Part shown: one piece after another, positions 34,101 to 43,071 of the stretch
How positions within the stretch are numbered: the stretch's first letter is position 1
How the letters are laid out: each line of letters opens with the position of its first letter
NCBI RefSeq assembly: GCF_001904615.1
Contig: NZ_MRBY01000019.1
Location: forward strand, 28,555-72,134
DNA: 43,580 nt
Direction: 5' to 3'
Source: [Limnothrix rosea] IAM M-220
GTDB taxonomy: Bacteria > Cyanobacteriota > Cyanobacteriia > Cyanobacteriales > MRBY01
Notes under the pieces: model-generated
What the model was told of the DNA's origin: nothing
The model's database searches: none
The model's input: only the letters and a program-made list of their open reading frames with translations
Program-made: the position numbers and the translations under genes

Positions 34101-37100
34101 ACTGCTTCCCTTGGTGATAAGGTCTTCGTTGATTCTGATGCTGATGGTATCCAAGATGCTGGCGAAGCAGGTGTTGAAGGCGTAACGGTTACCCTCACTG
34201 GCGGCGGCGCTGATGGTATTGTCGGCACTGCTGATGACACGACTGAAGTTACCACTACTGATGCCAATGGTGAGTATCTCTTTGATGACCTCAATCCCGG
34301 TGAAGAGTACAAGGTCACTTTTGATGCTTCCACTGCGGTTAATGCTGATGACTTCCTCGGTTTCACCGTAGCAAACCAAGGCGGCAACGATGCAGTAGAT
34401 TCTGATGCTGACCCCACCAACGGCATGACTGACATTGTTACTCTTGCTCCCGGAGAAAGTAATCTCACTATTGATGCTGGTTTGATTGAGAAGGATCCCG
34501 GTATTGACATTGAGAAATTCGTAAATGGCGAAGATGCTGATACGGCAGATTTAGCAGTTGAGATCGCAGCAGGTGATGATGCTGTCTTTACCTACGATGT
34601 CACGAACACTGGTAATGCCGCTTTTGCTGGCGCTGATGTGATTGTCACTGATGACAATGGTACGGCTAGCGACACTAGCGATGACTTCAATCCGGATCAG
34701 GTTCTCTCCGGCGGCTTTAATGTCGGTGATGCGAACCAGAACAATTTCCTTGATGTTGGTGAAACTTGGAAATATACCAAGACCCTTCCTGCTCAAGACT
34801 TGAGTTCTGGCGCAACAGTTAATAATGTTATTGACTTTGATAATGACGGTGCGGGCAACGCACTATCTGCTGGAACAGTTATTGATACTGAGTACACGGA
34901 TTTAGGCGTTACTATTTCGGCGACTAGTGGATCTGGTCAAGCCATGATCTTTGATAGTGCTAATCCCACTGGTGGCGATGGTGACCTGGCAACGGCGACG
35001 GAAGGTAACATCCTGATCATCTCGGAGGATGGTGATTCTTCTGACCCTGATGATGAGGCACATGGTGGCGAACTCATTTTTGAATTTGCTTCTGCGGTTG
35101 ATATCAATAGCATTAGCTTCGTTGATATTGAAGAAGCTGGCGGTCAAGTATTTGCCTATGACAGCAACGGCAATCTAATTGATACGACTAGTATTCCTGC
35201 TCCGGGTGATGGCAGTCTTCAAACGGTCACTATTGATAACAGTGGTGTTTCAAAGATTGTGATCGACCTCGTCGGTAGTGGTGCTGTTTCAGGTCTTGAT
35301 TTTGACAGCTTTGAAAGTAGTCCGGGTCTCTACACCAATATTGGTTCTGTCACTGCTGGCGGTGTAAGTGACGAAGATGCGGCTAATTATGTCAATCCTG
35401 AGGTTACGCCTGAGCCCGGCATTGATATCGAGAAGTTCACGAACGGCATTGATGTTGATTTCAGTAACCTGCCTGAAATTGTCGCTGGTTCTGCTGTTAC
35501 TTTCACGTATGAGGTAACGAATACTGGCAATGTTGCTTTTACTGCTGCGGAAGTTGTGGTTACTGATGATAACGGTACTGCTGGCGACACAAGTGATGAC
35601 TTCACTGCAACACTTGTCGAGTCTAGTGATGTTGGCGGCGATGGTATTCTCAGTGCTGGTGAAACTTGGATCTACACGTCTGAGGTTCAAGTGGCTCAAG
35701 ACTTAAGCACAACAACAACCTCTAAAGATGTAACTTTCAACTTCACTGACTCTTCTATCAACTCTGGTTCTTCTTACGGTAATGTTCGTACCTTTAGTAA
35801 GGATGGCGTTGTTGTTGATGTTAGTGCCTTCAGCCGTGACGGCCATGGTGTTTGGCGAGATGGTTTCCTTGGCAAGTATGGCCATGGTTTAGGGGTCAAA
35901 AATAGTGATGGTGATGGTTCCCATGCTGTGGAAAACCAAGGTTGGACTGATTACATCCTCTTTGAGTTTGATCAAGATGTCGTGGTTGATAAGGCTTTCC
36001 TTGCTTACATTGACTGTGATAGTGATATTTCGATCTGGATCGGCGATCGCAGCGGAGATATTACGGCTTTAAGTGATACTCTTCTCGACGGCTTCTTTAG
36101 CGAGAACAACAACGGTGGCAACGGCGGCCGTGACAGCGCACGCTGGGCGAACTTCAACGGTTCTGAGTTGTCTGGCAATACTTTGATCATTGCTCCTAGC
36201 ATCGACAATCCCCATGACCGCGATGACCTCTTTAAGTTGAAGAAGCTGAATGTTGATGTTGCGGGTGAGACGACTATCGGTGACTACATCAACACTGCCA
36301 CTGTTACTGCGGGTAATGTGAGTGATAGTGATGATAGTGGTTATACCAACCCTGAATTCGCACCAGATCCTGGCATTGATATTGAGAAATTCACGAATGG
36401 TATCGATGTTGATTTCAATAATCTTCCTGAAATCGCGGCTGGCTCTGCTGTCACCTTCACCTACAAAGTGACTAACACGGGTAATGTTGCCTTCGCACAA
36501 TCTGATGTTGAGGTCATTGATGACAACGGCACAGTTGGTGATACTAGCGACGACTTTACTGCAACGCTTGTCGCTTCGAGTGATGTTGGCGGTGATGGCA
36601 TCCTCAGTGCTGGTGAAACTTGGATTTACACTTCTGAGGGTCTCACAGCGGAAGATTTGAGTGTCACAACTGCATCTGAGGACGTAACGTTCTACTTCGG
36701 TGGTAACAGCTCTACAACTGGGCACTTAGGCAACATTCGTAACTTCTCTGCTGGTGGCGTTGATGTTGAAGCCAGTGCCTTCAGCAGCAACAAGCACTTT
36801 AGCGACTGGAATAAGGCTTACTTGGGTTCCTACAATGGTGGTCTTGGCGTCACAAACAAGTACGAAGGTGGTTCTTCTCACCGTGTGGACAATGGCGGCA
36901 GCCTCGACTATATCCTCCTAGAGTTTGACGAGAGTGTTGTTGTTGATAAGGCTTTCCTCAAATATGTTGGTCACGATAGTGATGTCAGTATCTGGGTTGG
37001 CGATCGCGCTGGTGATATTACCCATCTCGATAGCAGTATCCTCAATAGCTTCACGAAGCAAGACAACCATGTTAACCATGGTGGCGATCGCTGGGCAGAC

Positions 37101-37736
37101 TTTACAGATATGACTGGTAATACAGTTGTTATCTCTGCGTTCACTGGCGGTAGCAATGATTCCTTCAAGCTAGAAAAGCTCAACGTTGAAGTGGCTGGTG
37201 AAACCATCATTGGTGACTATATCAACACCGCAACTGTGACAGCAGGTGGTGTCAGCGATAGCGACCAGAGTGGCTACACCAATCCTGAGCCTGTGATTGA
37301 CCCGATTCACTATGAAGTGGGCGATATGCACCTCTGCAACTACAAGGAAAAGCACATCAATGGCTACGACGTAATTCAGCTCACCTCTTCTTGGGGTTAC
37401 GCAACCCAAGAGTTTGACGGCTTGACGGGTACTTATGACATCATTGTCGGTTACTTCGATGAAAATGATGGCCATAGCCATGCCACTGTCTCCATCGATG
37501 GCCATGTAGAAGCGTCTTGGGTTTGGGATCAACACCTTGGTTCTAACTACGTTTCTGATAGCAACCAAGCGCAGTATGTACTTGACGATGTTCACCTTGG
37601 TACTGGCGACATCATTAAGCTTGCTGCCACTAAGGATGGTGGTGAATTCGGACGCTTCGACTATGTGAAGATTGTTGCTTCTGATACCATCTCGGCTGCT
37701 GAAGCTGGTGTTCAAAACGACCTCATCCTTGTTTAA
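31152..37736 (+). CDS. Giant surface adhesin: thioester-like domain plus SdrD-B stalk
   Basis: A 2194-residue protein with no N-terminal signal peptide. Domain 1 (about 1-215) has Cys58 in FDAYCID and Gln135/Trp139 in DDVQVAVWTLL, matching the Cys and (hydrophobic-Gln-x-x-hydrophobic-Trp) signature of thioester adhesin domains. Seven SdrD-B domains follow (about 220-1113), each with a calcium-binding-type DSDADGIQDAGEAGVEGV motif; numbers 2-7 are nearly identical. Then come three DUF7507-like modules starting PGIDIEKF. A beta domain (34860-35330) follows the first, and two related beta domains (about 35720-36270 and 36670-37200) follow the second and third. A CBM-like C-terminal domain (about 2050-2180) comes last. 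The hydrophobic C-terminus NDLILV and the acidic, Ca-binding nature suggest type I secretion. It is probably a cell-surface adhesin or matrix protein. Confidence 0.85.
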   Translation: MSDSLLQSLSFSLPDSITFDLDQDRGNSADSSFFDLDVINVSGGNNLFKIGQTFDAYCIDADRGIDSRPNVTVPYTAEVYSSYDPLISSLTTTPTSGEAVIENPDNLDLINWIINQNFEGETSGIGSAFSSDDVQVAVWTLLDGTLPTFATPDFNQARVDEIVSLAQANGEGFVPSFDYTNIFGDSVIGRVAVILVPQEQISVDGIPTFQTIITEVELAKLGDFVFEDNDVDGVQDAGESGIAGATVNLLAPDGTVIATTTTDADGKYEFEVVPGDYKVQFIQPDGFDGISPVDAGGDDAADSDADPNNGLMTDVISLEGGDSNPTLDAGFFKTASLGDKVFVDSDADGIQDAGEAGVEGVTVTLTGGGADGIIGTADDTTEVTTTDANGEYLFDDLNPGEEYKVTFDASTAVNADDFAGFTTQDAGDDALDSDADPTNGMTDIVTLAPGEENLTIDAGLVLKTASLGDKVFVDSDADGIQDAGEAGVEGVTVTLTGGGADGIIGTADDTTEVTTTDANGNYLFDDLNPGEEYKVTFDASTAVNADDFAGFTTQDAGDDALDSDADPTNGMTDIVTLAPGEENLTIDAGLVLKTASLGDKVFVDSDADGIQDAGEAGVEGVTVTLTGGGADGIIGTADDTTEVTTTDANGEYLFDDLNPGEEYKVTFDASTAVNADDFAGFTTQDAGDDALDSDADPTTGMTDIVTLAPGEENLTIDAGLVQKTASLGDKVFVDGDRDGIQDAGEAGVEGVTVTLTGGGADGIVGTADDTAEVTTTDANGEYLFDDLNPGEEYKVTFDASTAVNADDFAGFTTANAGDDALDSDADPTNGMTDIVTLAPGEENLTIDAGLVQKTASLGDKVFVDGDRDGIQDAGEAGVEGVTVTLTGGGADGIVGTADDTTEVTTTDANGNYLFDDLNPGEEYKVTFDASTAVNADDFAGFTTQDAGDDALDSDADPTNGMTDIVTLAPGEENLTIDAGLVLKTASLGDKVFVDSDADGIQDAGEAGVEGVTVTLTGGGADGIVGTADDTTEVTTTDANGEYLFDDLNPGEEYKVTFDASTAVNADDFLGFTVANQGGNDAVDSDADPTNGMTDIVTLAPGESNLTIDAGLIEKDPGIDIEKFVNGEDADTADLAVEIAAGDDAVFTYDVTNTGNAAFAGADVIVTDDNGTASDTSDDFNPDQVLSGGFNVGDANQNNFLDVGETWKYTKTLPAQDLSSGATVNNVIDFDNDGAGNALSAGTVIDTEYTDLGVTISATSGSGQAMIFDSANPTGGDGDLATATEGNILIISEDGDSSDPDDEAHGGELIFEFASAVDINSISFVDIEEAGGQVFAYDSNGNLIDTTSIPAPGDGSLQTVTIDNSGVSKIVIDLVGSGAVSGLDFDSFESSPGLYTNIGSVTAGGVSDEDAANYVNPEVTPEPGIDIEKFTNGIDVDFSNLPEIVAGSAVTFTYEVTNTGNVAFTAAEVVVTDDNGTAGDTSDDFTATLVESSDVGGDGILSAGETWIYTSEVQVAQDLSTTTTSKDVTFNFTDSSINSGSSYGNVRTFSKDGVVVDVSAFSRDGHGVWRDGFLGKYGHGLGVKNSDGDGSHAVENQGWTDYILFEFDQDVVVDKAFLAYIDCDSDISIWIGDRSGDITALSDTLLDGFFSENNNGGNGGRDSARWANFNGSELSGNTLIIAPSIDNPHDRDDLFKLKKLNVDVAGETTIGDYINTATVTAGNVSDSDDSGYTNPEFAPDPGIDIEKFTNGIDVDFNNLPEIAAGSAVTFTYKVTNTGNVAFAQSDVEVIDDNGTVGDTSDDFTATLVASSDVGGDGILSAGETWIYTSEGLTAEDLSVTTASEDVTFYFGGNSSTTGHLGNIRNFSAGGVDVEASAFSSNKHFSDWNKAYLGSYNGGLGVTNKYEGGSSHRVDNGGSLDYILLEFDESVVVDKAFLKYVGHDSDVSIWVGDRAGDITHLDSSILNSFTKQDNHVNHGGDRWADFTDMTGNTVVISAFTGGSNDSFKLEKLNVEVAGETIIGDYINTATVTAGGVSDSDQSGYTNPEPVIDPIHYEVGDMHLCNYKEKHINGYDVIQLTSSWGYATQEFDGLTGTYDIIVGYFDENDGHSHATVSIDGHVEASWVWDQHLGSNYVSDSNQAQYVLDDVHLGTGDIIKLAATKDGGEFGRFDYVKIVASDTISAAEAGVQNDLILV
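32151..34490 (+). repeat. Six 390-bp tandem repeats coding SdrD-B domains
   Basis: Units start at 32151, 32541, 32931, 33321, 33711 and 34101, each exactly 390 bases (130 codons), with no length change. They are nearly identical at the DNA level; the last unit diverges in its final third. Such identity points to recent duplication or gene conversion. In short-read data the number of units may be collapsed. Confidence 0.92.
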
Positions 37737-37812
37737 ATTAACTCTGATTTAAGTTGAAGATTTAGGGGCGATCGCCGCGATCTCCTCTAAACCCCCAAAA
37801 AATAATCACAAT

Positions 37813-37856
37813 AAAAAAGCCGTTTCCCTAAATTTCGAGGAGACGGCCTTTTTTTA
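37813..37856 (+). terminator. Rho-independent terminator of the adhesin gene
   Basis: AAAAAAGCCGTTTCC pairs with GGAGACGGCCTTTTTTT with one bulge, and a run of seven T ends the structure. It begins about 77 bases after the stop codon at 37736. Confidence 0.8.
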
Positions 37857-37872
37857 TCTATCTGTCAAATCA

Positions 37873-37925
37873 CCCCGTAGTTCTATAACTAAAGCTAGCA
37901 AGATGAGTACACAAACCTTGGGGTT
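37873..37925. repeat. Short intergenic motif shared with 43410-43449
   Basis: The string CCCCGTA, then AAAGCTAGCAAGATGAGT (37891-37908), then GGGGTTTAA (37920-37928) recurs in the same order at 43410-43449, with different spacing and one base change in the core. The CCCC and GGGG ends could pair. Function unknown. Confidence 0.5.
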
Positions 37926-38035
37926 TAAAAGTGGAGGATTTTTTAAAAAATTTCGTTTACTTCGCGAAAATTTCACAAATCCCCGCCTGTGTCGTCCTAA
38001 ACTGATTGGCTTTGACCATAGCTCTTGTGAGTAAC

Positions 38036-38437
38036 TTAGGGCACAACTAAAACAGGACAAGGCGAAAGGTTAGTGACTTTACTGGTGACACTCTCTGCCG
38101 CACCATCTTGGGTTAGCCCCATACCTCGACAACCCATCACAATGAGATCCGCTTCAATTTCATCAGCAACATCGCAGATGGTAAAGGACGGCATCCCTTC
38201 CCGTTCAATGGTGTCAGCCTCAATGCCAGCCTTTTCGAATAAATCATGCGCCCCCTGTAGCAATTTAGCGACAGCGTCCTCAGAGTTCATCACATTTGTC
38301 TCACCAGACTCCGGCGGCTCCACCACCGACAAAAGCACAAGACGGCTCTGGAACGCTTTCACAAGATTTACCACCGTTTCTGCAGCATCGCGTGCTTCGC
38401 GACTTTGATCAATCGGAAAAAGAATCGTTTTAAACAT
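38036..38437 (-). CDS. Universal stress protein (UspA family)
   Basis: A 133-residue single-domain Usp protein. MFKTILFPIDQS, then RLVLLSVVEPP, ADLIVMGCRG and CPVLVVP are the family strands. The nucleotide-binding loop normally reads G-x2-G-x9-G-S/T. Here Gly102 and Gly105 are present but the third glycine is replaced by Glu115 (AAESVTSK), so ATP binding may be weak or lost. The start ATG has a strong AGGAGGT site upstream. It is divergent from pgk with about 160 bases between the starts. Confidence 0.92.
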   Translation of the reverse strand: MFKTILFPIDQSREARDAAETVVNLVKAFQSRLVLLSVVEPPESGETNVMNSEDAVAKLLQGAHDLFEKAGIEADTIEREGMPSFTICDVADEIEADLIVMGCRGMGLTQDGAAESVTSKVTNLSPCPVLVVP

Positions 38438-38596
38438 AAGTAAACCTACCTCCTAGACATAGCTCCAGTAAGATCTGCTTGGAGATACTTGTTTCGGAAA
38501 CTGAACTCTAGTTTAATTCTGAAGGAAAAGGGCTCTTCTTCTGAAGAGAAGATGACAGAACTTTATAAAAAGCAATTAAATCGGAGGCTCTTAGTA

Positions 38597-39793
38597 GTGG
38601 CTAAGAAAACTGTTGCCAATCTCACGCAAAGTGACTTGGAAGGAAAGAAGGTTTTTGTACGGGTAGACTTCAATGTTCCCCTCGACGATAGCGGCAAGAT
38701 TACCGATGATACTCGGATCCGCGCAGCATTGCCTACTATTAAATACCTCACAGAAAAAGGTGCAAAGGTTGTCCTCGGCAGCCACATGGGTCGCCCCAAA
38801 GGTGAAGTGAAAGAATCCATGCGTTTAACGCCCGTTGCAGCACGTCTTTCCGAGCTTCTCGGTCAAGATGTTGTAAAGTGCGATGACTGCATTGGTGAGT
38901 CTGTTTCTACGGCTGTTTCTGGGTTAGGGAATGGTCAAGTTGCTCTCCTTGAAAATCTTCGTTTTAATCCTGGCGAAGAGAAGAACGATCCTGAGTTTGC
39001 CAAGGCTCTTGCGGCGAATGCAGACATTTACGTTAACGATGCATTCGGTACTGCCCACCGCGCCCACGGTTCTACCGAAGGTGTAACTCACCATGTGGAT
39101 ACTTCTGTTGCTGGTCTGCTCATCGAAAAAGAGTTGAAGTTCCTTAAGGGTGCGATTGAAGCGCCTAAGCGTCCTTTGGTGGCGATCGTTGGTGGTTCTA
39201 AGGTTTCCAGCAAAATCGGCGTGATCGAGACTCTCCTCGAAAAGTGCGATAAGCTCCTCATCGGCGGCGGCATGATCTTCACTTTCTACAAGGCTCAAGG
39301 TCTTTCTGTTGGTTCTTCTCTCGTAGAAGAGGATAAGGTTGACCTCGCGAAGTCTTTGTTAGAAAAGGCTGATGGCAAGATCGTTCTACCAACTGATGTT
39401 GTGGTTGCGGATAACTTCGCGCCTGATGCCAATGCTAAGACTGTTAGCGTTAGTGAAATTCCTGATGGCTGGATGGGTTTGGACATTGGTGCTGACTCTG
39501 TGAAGGTCTTCCAAGATGTGCTCAATAGCTGTGGCACTGCCATTTGGAATGGCCCCATGGGTGTATTTGAATTTGATAAGTTTGCTGTCGGTACTGAGGC
39601 GATCGCCAACTCTTTGGCTGGTCTCACTGCATCTGGCACAGTAACCATCATCGGTGGTGGTGACTCCGTTGCAGCGGTGGAGAAAGTCGGTGTTGCAGAG
39701 AAGATGAGCCACATCTCCACTGGTGGTGGTGCAAGTCTTGAACTTCTCGAAGGCAAAGAGCTTCCCGGTATCGTTGCACTAGACGAAGCATAA
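38597..39793 (+). CDS. pgk: Phosphoglycerate kinase
   Basis: A 398-residue phosphoglycerate kinase of glycolysis and the Calvin cycle. [19 protein letters not shown] and [19 protein letters not shown] bind 3-phosphoglycerate. [28 protein letters not shown] and [12 protein letters not shown] bind the nucleotide. I set the start at GTG 38597 ([18 protein letters not shown]), since family members begin there and GGAGG (38583-38587) is correctly spaced. Frames from 38489 would add 36 unrelated residues. A terminator follows. Confidence 0.97.
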   Translation: MAKKTVANLTQSDLEGKKVFVRVDFNVPLDDSGKITDDTRIRAALPTIKYLTEKGAKVVLGSHMGRPKGEVKESMRLTPVAARLSELLGQDVVKCDDCIGESVSTAVSGLGNGQVALLENLRFNPGEEKNDPEFAKALAANADIYVNDAFGTAHRAHGSTEGVTHHVDTSVAGLLIEKELKFLKGAIEAPKRPLVAIVGGSKVSSKIGVIETLLEKCDKLLIGGGMIFTFYKAQGLSVGSSLVEEDKVDLAKSLLEKADGKIVLPTDVVVADNFAPDANAKTVSVSEIPDGWMGLDIGADSVKVFQDVLNSCGTAIWNGPMGVFEFDKFAVGTEAIANSLAGLTASGTVTIIGGGDSVAAVEKVGVAEKMSHISTGGGASLELLEGKELPGIVALDEA

Positions 39794-39841
39794 ATCTTTG
39801 ACTCTTGTATTGACGAATAAAGTTTAATTCAAGAACCTTAG

Positions 39842-39872
39842 GCTCCTTTTACGTTCGTAAAGGGAGCTTTTT
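39842..39872 (+). terminator. Rho-independent terminator of pgk
   Basis: GCTCCTTTTA (39842-39851) pairs with TAAAGGGAGC (39858-39867) around CGTTCG with one G-T pair; a T-run follows directly. Confidence 0.85.
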
Positions 39873-39945
39873 AACGGCGATCGCCCAACAAAAAAGGAAG
39901 GCATTCTACCTTCCCAATTTACGCAAATTTTCGTGGAACAAGGTT

Positions 39946-41391
39946 TTAGGTGAAATTAGCTTGGACAACATTTACCAATTGTTGCGTCCAATAGTCTGCT
40001 AAATATTGTTCTTCCGCTTCTACCATTACGCGAATGACTGGTTCTGTACCGGAAGCTCGCACCAAAACACGACCTTTCTCACCCATCGCGGTTTCAGCTT
40101 TGACAATTTCGTTTTGCAGTACCTCACACTTCTGCCAATTTAGACGGCGATCGCGGTCGTCGACCCGCACATTTTTAAGCAATTGTGGATAGGTTTGGAA
40201 ACTCTGGTCAATGAGTTCACTCAGAGGGATATTCGCCTCTTTAACCAAGTGAGCCAGATGTAGAGCTGCCTGTGTGCCATCACCAGAAACACTGTGGTGG
40301 TGGCAAATGATATGACCGGACTGTTCGCCGCCGAGCATTGCTCCTGTTTCCCACATCGCTGCTTGAACGTTTTGGTCGCCGACATTGGTACGCAAAAGCT
40401 TACCGCCGAGCTTTTCCCATGCCCTTTCAAAGCCGAGATTGGCCATAACGGTACCGACGATGAGGTTTTGGGGTAATTTTCCAGCATTCATCAGCTGTTT
40501 GCCCCAGAGATACAGAATATAGTCACCATCGATAATGCGGCCAATATTATCGACCGCGATCACCCGATCCGCATCACCATCAAAAGCAAACCCAAGATCT
40601 GCACCGTGGGCAGCCATCGCAGCTTGCAATTGGGCAATGTGGGTCGAACCGCAATTGACATTGATTTTGTTGCCATCGGGTTGATGATGGAGGGCAATGA
40701 CCTCTGCACCACTGGCCGTAAACAGTTCTGGGGCAAGGTTAACGGAAGCCCCCCAAGCCAAATCTAAGACAACTTTCATCCCTGTGAGGGAAAATCCGGC
40801 TGGTAATGTACAAAAAACAGCGTCACGATACTGTTGCGTTAGCGTCGCTTGATGTTGATACCGGCCGCAATTGGGAGTATTTAGATTAAAAATTTCTGGG
40901 CGTTGTCCCCGTAGACCTGCCTCAATTTTGGCGCTGAGATTTTTAAGGAGTTTTGTGCCCTGGTCACCAAAAAATTTGATGCCATTGTCCTCAGGGGGAT
41001 TGTGGCTAGCGGAAATCATGATGCCGCCGATCGCCTCGGTAGTGCGCGCGAGATAAGACACACAAGGGGTCGGACATAAACCCACATGCCACACTTCTAA
41101 GCCTGATGCGGTCAATCCGGCGGCGATCGCCGTGGCGAGCATATCACTAGAATTACGCGAGTCCTGACCAATGATGACTGGAGCCTGCCGTTGAGCCAGT
41201 TCTTGAAGAATTTGTCCCGCCCAAAACCCAACCTGCAAAGCAAAAGGAGCAGTCAACAGATCACCTGCTTTACCCCGAATGCCATCCGTGCCGAATAACG
41301 ATCCTTCCGGTAAATCACAACGTAGAGCAGCTGGGGGATAGTCCGCCAGCATACGGCTTAGGGGGTGTCCTCCCTCTGGCATAGTCATCAT
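39946..41391 (-). CDS. glmM: Phosphoglucosamine mutase
   Basis: A 481-residue GlmM, which converts glucosamine-6-phosphate to glucosamine-1-phosphate for peptidoglycan and other amino-sugar polymers. The entry [11 protein letters not shown], catalytic serine loop [14 protein letters not shown] (Ser129), metal loop FAFDGDADR and phosphate loop [13 protein letters not shown] are all intact. Start ATG 41391 follows GAGGAA at proper spacing; a frame extending to 41523 has a non-family N-terminus. It stands alone between pgk's terminator and the ferredoxin gene. Confidence 0.95.
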   Translation of the reverse strand: MMTMPEGGHPLSRMLADYPPAALRCDLPEGSLFGTDGIRGKAGDLLTAPFALQVGFWAGQILQELAQRQAPVIIGQDSRNSSDMLATAIAAGLTASGLEVWHVGLCPTPCVSYLARTTEAIGGIMISASHNPPEDNGIKFFGDQGTKLLKNLSAKIEAGLRGQRPEIFNLNTPNCGRYQHQATLTQQYRDAVFCTLPAGFSLTGMKVVLDLAWGASVNLAPELFTASGAEVIALHHQPDGNKINVNCGSTHIAQLQAAMAAHGADLGFAFDGDADRVIAVDNIGRIIDGDYILYLWGKQLMNAGKLPQNLIVGTVMANLGFERAWEKLGGKLLRTNVGDQNVQAAMWETGAMLGGEQSGHIICHHHSVSGDGTQAALHLAHLVKEANIPLSELIDQSFQTYPQLLKNVRVDDRDRRLNWQKCEVLQNEIVKAETAMGEKGRVLVRASGTEPVIRVMVEAEEQYLADYWTQQLVNVVQANFT

Positions 41392-41543
41392 GGGCAAGCA
41401 TTCCTCACAAGATATAGACACAAAGATAGCATCTCTATTCGAGGGGTTTAGGGAGAATTTCGGGAAAAAGCAGGCAGATTGACTATATTTTGTAATCTTT
41501 TGGTGAGGATTTGATAATGACACATCATCACCCCACCGTAGCG

Positions 41544-41768
41544 CTACGGAGTACGTTGTAATTCGTTATTTTCTTCTGGGATAATCGCACCTTCCACGGG
41601 ACATACCTGCAAACAAATACCGCAGTCAATGCAGACATCAAAATCAATCCAATACCAATCTGTCCCTTTTTGATTTTTGCCGGGGCCATCATGGATACAA
41701 GCAACAGGGCAAGCTTCTACGCAATCAGATACGCCTTCACAGACATCGGTAACAATAGAGTGGGGCAA
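41544..41768 (-). CDS. 7Fe-type ferredoxin
   Basis: A 74-residue ferredoxin with eight cysteines: 10, 16, 20, 24, 46, 49, 52 and 56. The second motif [12 protein letters not shown] is a normal CxxCxxCxxxCP. The first, [12 protein letters not shown], lacks the second Cys of a classical CxxC. This matches [3Fe-4S]/[4Fe-4S] ferredoxins: Cys10, 16 and 56 for the 3Fe cluster, Cys20, 46, 49 and 52 for the 4Fe cluster, Cys24 free. The start is a TTG (41766-41768) supported by TGAGGA about 8 bases upstream; no ATG is suitably placed. The redox partner is unknown. Confidence 0.9.
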   Translation of the reverse strand: MPHSIVTDVCEGVSDCVEACPVACIHDGPGKNQKGTDWYWIDFDVCIDCGICLQVCPVEGAIIPEENNELQRTP

Positions 41769-41824
41769 GGTTTTTTCCTCAAAAATTTAGTGCGTTATGT
41801 TACTGGTTGTAACCGATTTTTTCC

Positions 41825-42601
41825 TTAAAAATCAATCTCTGTGTAGCGATCGCCTAAAAACGCGAAATTTAAACCACTATAAGATTCGATTTCAGCCAAA
41901 CTGGTTTCTGCATCCCGAAAAGCAAGTTTTGTATCAAACTCCTGCGGGAAAAGATAGGTTTCCATCACATTGTCGTACATCACGATTTTCCAATAGCCCG
42001 ACGGAATTTGGTGGGGTTCATCGGCTCCGGGGAGTGCAGGCATCGGTAATGCGTCGTTATAGAACGTACCTGTGATGATATAAACTTCTTGCTTTTCCTG
42101 AACCAGTTCTCGCACATATTCCTCCAATTCCCGCCATTCGCCTCGGTTGAGCTTGGAGTTTTGGGGTGTAATATTACTGAGATAATTGACCTGTTGCCAG
42201 TTCTTGCCACGAAAACTGCCTAACGGTGCAAGATGACCGCGATCTGTTTTTAAAGCGTCGTGGGCTCCCTTATAATCATCGGGTTCTAAGGTTTCTTCTG
42301 GATCGATATCTGGATCAGCTTGCCAAACTCGTTTCGTTTCGCCCGTGTATTCTAGGTTGCTCGGATCGAGGCGATAGGCCACCCAATCAGCAAATTTCGT
42401 GTCGTCGTTACTGCTGAGGGCGTAGATATCGCGACAAATTAAATCATTGGTTGCTGGTGTTCCTTCCGGCACTCCCAAGGGTAAATGGGTGGGACAAAAA
42501 CCGGTCTTGCTTAAAGTCAATATGCCACAGCTTTGTACTAAAAAGAGTCCGGCGATCGCCACAGCATAGTTACCGAAGGAAACATTGTGAAAGACTGGCA
42601 T
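41825..42601 (-). CDS. NucA-type DNA/RNA non-specific endonuclease
   Basis: A 258-residue exported nuclease of the beta-beta-alpha-metal (NucA/EndoG/Serratia) family. The active-site motif TDRGHLAPLGSF supplies the general base His; NITPQNSKLNRGEW supplies the Mg-binding Asn. The N-terminus has a hydrophobic segment ending LFLVQSC, which fits a lipoprotein signal, so the enzyme may be membrane-attached outside the cytoplasm. ATG 42601 is chosen over TTG 42628. It may degrade extracellular nucleic acid for phosphate or nitrogen. Confidence 0.9.
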   Translation of the reverse strand: MPVFHNVSFGNYAVAIAGLFLVQSCGILTLSKTGFCPTHLPLGVPEGTPATNDLICRDIYALSSNDDTKFADWVAYRLDPSNLEYTGETKRVWQADPDIDPEETLEPDDYKGAHDALKTDRGHLAPLGSFRGKNWQQVNYLSNITPQNSKLNRGEWRELEEYVRELVQEKQEVYIITGTFYNDALPMPALPGADEPHQIPSGYWKIVMYDNVMETYLFPQEFDTKLAFRDAETSLAEIESYSGLNFAFLGDRYTEIDF

Positions 42602-42891
42602 GGTTTTGATGGAGAGAAAACAGACCAAGTTTAGAGAACTTTAGGATAAATGATGAGGCGATCGCCGAATAATAGGCCGAAACCCAAGCAAGGCTAAGTT
42701 TGAGGCATTGAGACTCTACGCCTATTGATTAAAACAAACACAACCAACTAGCCATATCTATGACTTAGAAGACTTAGAGGCATGGAGTTCTTGGACAACA
42801 CAAGCGACAGAGAGAGAAATAATCGAAATGAAAAGACCTAGACTGACCATGACAAAAAACTCCGTTAGCAAAAAATTGAGAAAAAAAATGA

Positions 42892-43071
42892 TTATGCAGC
42901 AGTATTCATCATGGTTTCACCGGATTCGAGCTTTACCAGCAAATTCTGAATATAGGTCACCTGAGCATCGTATCCATCACTCGGCCAAAGACTTTGGCTC
43001 ATCAAGTCGTCAATATTTGGGGCGACAATTTGTTTGTTTAGGTTTGTTTTTTCTACTATGGCGAAGGACAT
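42892..43071 (-). CDS. Small 59-residue protein of unknown function
   Basis: The minus strand has ATG 43071 preceded by TCAGGAG at good spacing. A 59-residue frame follows: MSFAIVEKTNLNKQ, then APNIDDLMSQSLWPSDG, then YIQNLLVKLESGE, to a TAA at 42892-42894. Composition is balanced and protein-like, in contrast to the overlapping plus-strand frame. I do not recognise a family. It is the best gene candidate between the nuclease and the window end; the stretch 42602-42890 shows only a HIP1 site and incomplete frames. Confidence 0.5.
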   Translation of the reverse strand: MSFAIVEKTNLNKQIVAPNIDDLMSQSLWPSDGYDAQVTYIQNLLVKLESGETMMNTAA

